A stretch of DNA of 7,550 nucleotides from Methanobacteriota archaeon (lineage in GTDB: Archaea; Thermoplasmatota; Poseidoniia; Poseidoniales; Poseidoniaceae): assembly GCA_002727695.1 (NCBI GenBank), contig PBXT01000008.1, forward strand, positions 5,347 to 12,896. The letters are read 5' to 3'. Made by a program: the position numbers and the translations under genes. Under the pieces are notes generated by a model. That model was not told the origin of the DNA. It saw nothing but the letters and a program-made list of their open reading frames with translations, and did no database searches. Below are positions 6,582 to 7,550 of the stretch, piece after piece. How positions within the stretch are numbered: the stretch's first letter is position 1; the number at the start of each line of letters is the position of its first letter.

Positions 6582-7550
6582 TCACTCTAGAAGTCGAGCA
6601 ACGATATCTGCCTTAGTTCCAGAAGTTGCTACACCAGCAGCCTTTGCTCTTTCTACAAGTTCATCCTTCTTCAGCTTCATCAAAGATGCTTCAGTTTCAC
6701 CGGATGGTTCTGCTTCTTTGGATTCTTCTTCAGCAGGTGCTGCTTCTTCTTCGGCAGGAGCTTCGACGTCCTCTTCGGAAGGAGCCTCAACAACTTCTTC
6801 CTTCTCCGAGATCGACTCCATTGCCTCAGCAGCAGCCAATAGATCTCCTTCACCAGAGTTGTCTTCTTCAGCAGCCTCCAATGCAGCAGCCTTCTTCGCC
6901 TTCAATTCAGCTTCTTGGCGAGCCTCTTCAGCGTGAATCTCATCTAGCGTAGGGCCCTTTTCGTTAACGACACCAGTTTGTAACAACTGGCTCTTTCGAA
7001 TAACAACATTGCGGCATGGATAAATTGACTTAACCGCATTTCTGATTTCGGTTTCTAAGTCGCCGCCGAGCATTGCTTCTTGCAACTTTGAATAAGTTGA
7101 CTTGGATGCAAATGCACGGATTATTTCAGCAGACTTAACACGCATTGCTTGCTTTACTGAAGTCTGGCATCTGCGCTCTGTAATCATCAATGGCTTCATT
7201 CTAACTAGGAATCCATCAGTAGTAACAACATCAACTACATCGTCAATCTTACCACGGTATCTGCGGATTTGGCGTCGAGTGTGGTCAGATTGGTGTGCGT
7301 GTCCCACAAATGTGGTTAGAGCGTCCTGTCCAACTACGTCAGTAACTCGGAATCTCAAAAGAACGTGCATTTTGGTGAAGTCACCGCTGAATTCTTGCTG
7401 GGTCATTTCGTAAACTCGACCCATGATATGCTCATCAGTCTCTCCGATCGTTTCTCCTATTCGCTTGAAGTTCCAAGGGTGTCTTGGTGCACGGATTGTG
7501 AACCATCTTTTGTTCTTCCACTTATCACGCTGCTTACGTGCTGCCGCACG
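6582..7550 (-). CDS. rps3ae: 30S ribosomal protein S3Ae (eS1) with acidic, SAP-like C-terminal extension; 5' end missing
   Basis: Component of the small ribosomal subunit near the mRNA exit, found only in archaea and eukaryotes. 322 residues are visible; the first few are beyond the right edge. The frame continues through the Met at 7424 to the window end, so that Met is internal. Core signatures: RKQRDKWKNKRWFTIRAP, IGETIGET, MGRVYEMTQQEFSGDFTKMH, FVGHAHQSDHTRRQIRRYRG, KIDDVVDVVTTDGFLVRMKP and RRCQTSVKQAMR, ending at SIYPCRNVVIRKSQLLQTG. Archaeal S3Ae is usually about 200 residues and ends about there. Here some 130 more follow: an Ala/Glu-rich linker and a terminal 34-residue SAP-like helix-extended loop-helix. 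The extension is in the same frame with no break. The gene is first of the minus-strand cluster in the window, 8 bp before the phosphorylase, so the downstream enzymes probably share its growth-linked expression. Confidence 0.95.
   Translation of the reverse strand, partial: RAAARKQRDKWKNKRWFTIRAPRHPWNFKRIGETIGETDEHIMGRVYEMTQQEFSGDFTKMHVLLRFRVTDVVGQDALTTFVGHAHQSDHTRRQIRRYRGKIDDVVDVVTTDGFLVRMKPLMITERRCQTSVKQAMRVKSAEIIRAFASKSTYSKLQEAMLGGDLETEIRNAVKSIYPCRNVVIRKSQLLQTGVVNEKGPTLDEIHAEEARQEAELKAKKAAALEAAEEDNSGEGDLLAAAEAMESISEKEEVVEAPSEEDVEAPAEEEAAPAEEESKEAEPSGETEASLMKLKKDELVERAKAAGVATSGTKADIVARLLE
6585..6686 (-). other. SAP-like C-terminal domain of S3Ae
   Basis: The last 34 residues begin SLMKLKKDELVERAKAAG and continue VATSGTKADIVARLLE. 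They fit the SAP pattern: a helix with L..L..DEL, the turn 'aGv.tsGtKadiv', and a second helix ending RLL. SAP motifs typically bind nucleic acid. It is separated from the ribosomal core by a flexible acidic linker. Assigned by pattern only; the similar Rho-N or HeH folds are alternatives. Confidence 0.72.
6723..6786 (-). repeat. Imperfect short tandem repeat encoding AP(A/S)EE units in the S3Ae linker
   Basis: Within the acidic linker (6687-6974), three consecutive imperfect copies of about 20 bp encode APSEED, APAEEE and APAEEE. On the plus strand they read as TCTTCTTC(A/G)GCAGG(A/T)GCT-like units. The copies have diverged at synonymous positions, so they are not a recent duplication. Such a tract could vary in copy number between strains by slippage. 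Confidence 0.6.

Noticed and set aside
6626..6952. Leu/Gln-rich and Ser/Ala-rich open frames on the plus strand near the right end
   Set aside because: They are antisense readings of the GAA/GCA-rich acidic linker of S3Ae; the repetitive composition keeps these frames open.
6582..7424. S3Ae starting at the Met at 7424
   Set aside because: The frame continues upstream to the window edge and encodes the conserved N-terminal WF.IRAP and IGET segments, so that Met is internal and the gene is partial.
1..7550. Defence system, mobile element, CRISPR or prophage
   Set aside because: Every gene except the membrane protein falls into a housekeeping or metabolic family; no transposase, integrase, nuclease, regularly spaced repeats or terminal inverted repeats were seen.

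Overview
The window is gene-dense, archaeal-looking DNA, best read as an uncultured marine euryarchaeon of the Marine Group II/III type. That placement is an inference from gene content. At the right edge sits ribosomal protein S3Ae (eS1), which occurs only in archaea and eukaryotes. At the left edge is a TrpRS with the archaeal/eukaryotic N-terminal 'IDPWG...DYSRIIEKFG' segment. Between them are genes of bacterial character: PlsC acyltransferase, ThyA, DHFR and LemA. This archaeal core with imported bacterial metabolic genes, in short intergenic spacing, fits those marine lineages. No 16S gene or other decisive marker is present.

Layout. (1) Positions 1-1548, minus strand: a secreted or membrane-anchored protein of unknown family, whose stop codon overlaps the start of trpS (trpS runs off the left edge). 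(2) Positions 1605-4317, plus strand: plsC, thyA, folA, lemA. thyA and folA are 4 bp apart and form a functional pair: ThyA makes dTMP and oxidises methylene-THF to DHF, and DHFR returns DHF to THF. plsC is 36 bp upstream of thyA and lemA is 72 bp downstream of folA, so a single transcript is possible but not shown. (3) Positions 4318-4371: a short convergent intergenic region with a hairpin. (4) Positions 4372-7550, minus strand, in transcription order: S3Ae (5' end outside the window), an MTA/purine-nucleoside phosphorylase-family enzyme, a MazG-like nucleotide pyrophosphohydrolase, and a zinc-free VAT1-like quinone oxidoreductase. Gaps are 8, 28 and about 38 bp, so this looks like one operon joining a ribosomal protein with nucleotide and methylthioadenosine salvage and clean-up.

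No tRNA, rRNA, CRISPR array, insertion sequence or phage gene was seen, and there is no gene-free stretch longer than about 90 bp. I see no clearly new multi-gene system. The points most worth a second look are the C-terminal acidic linker plus SAP-like tail on S3Ae, the bacterial-type acyltransferase in an archaeal setting, the unassigned type I membrane protein ahead of trpS, and the diverged active-site motifs of the phosphorylase.
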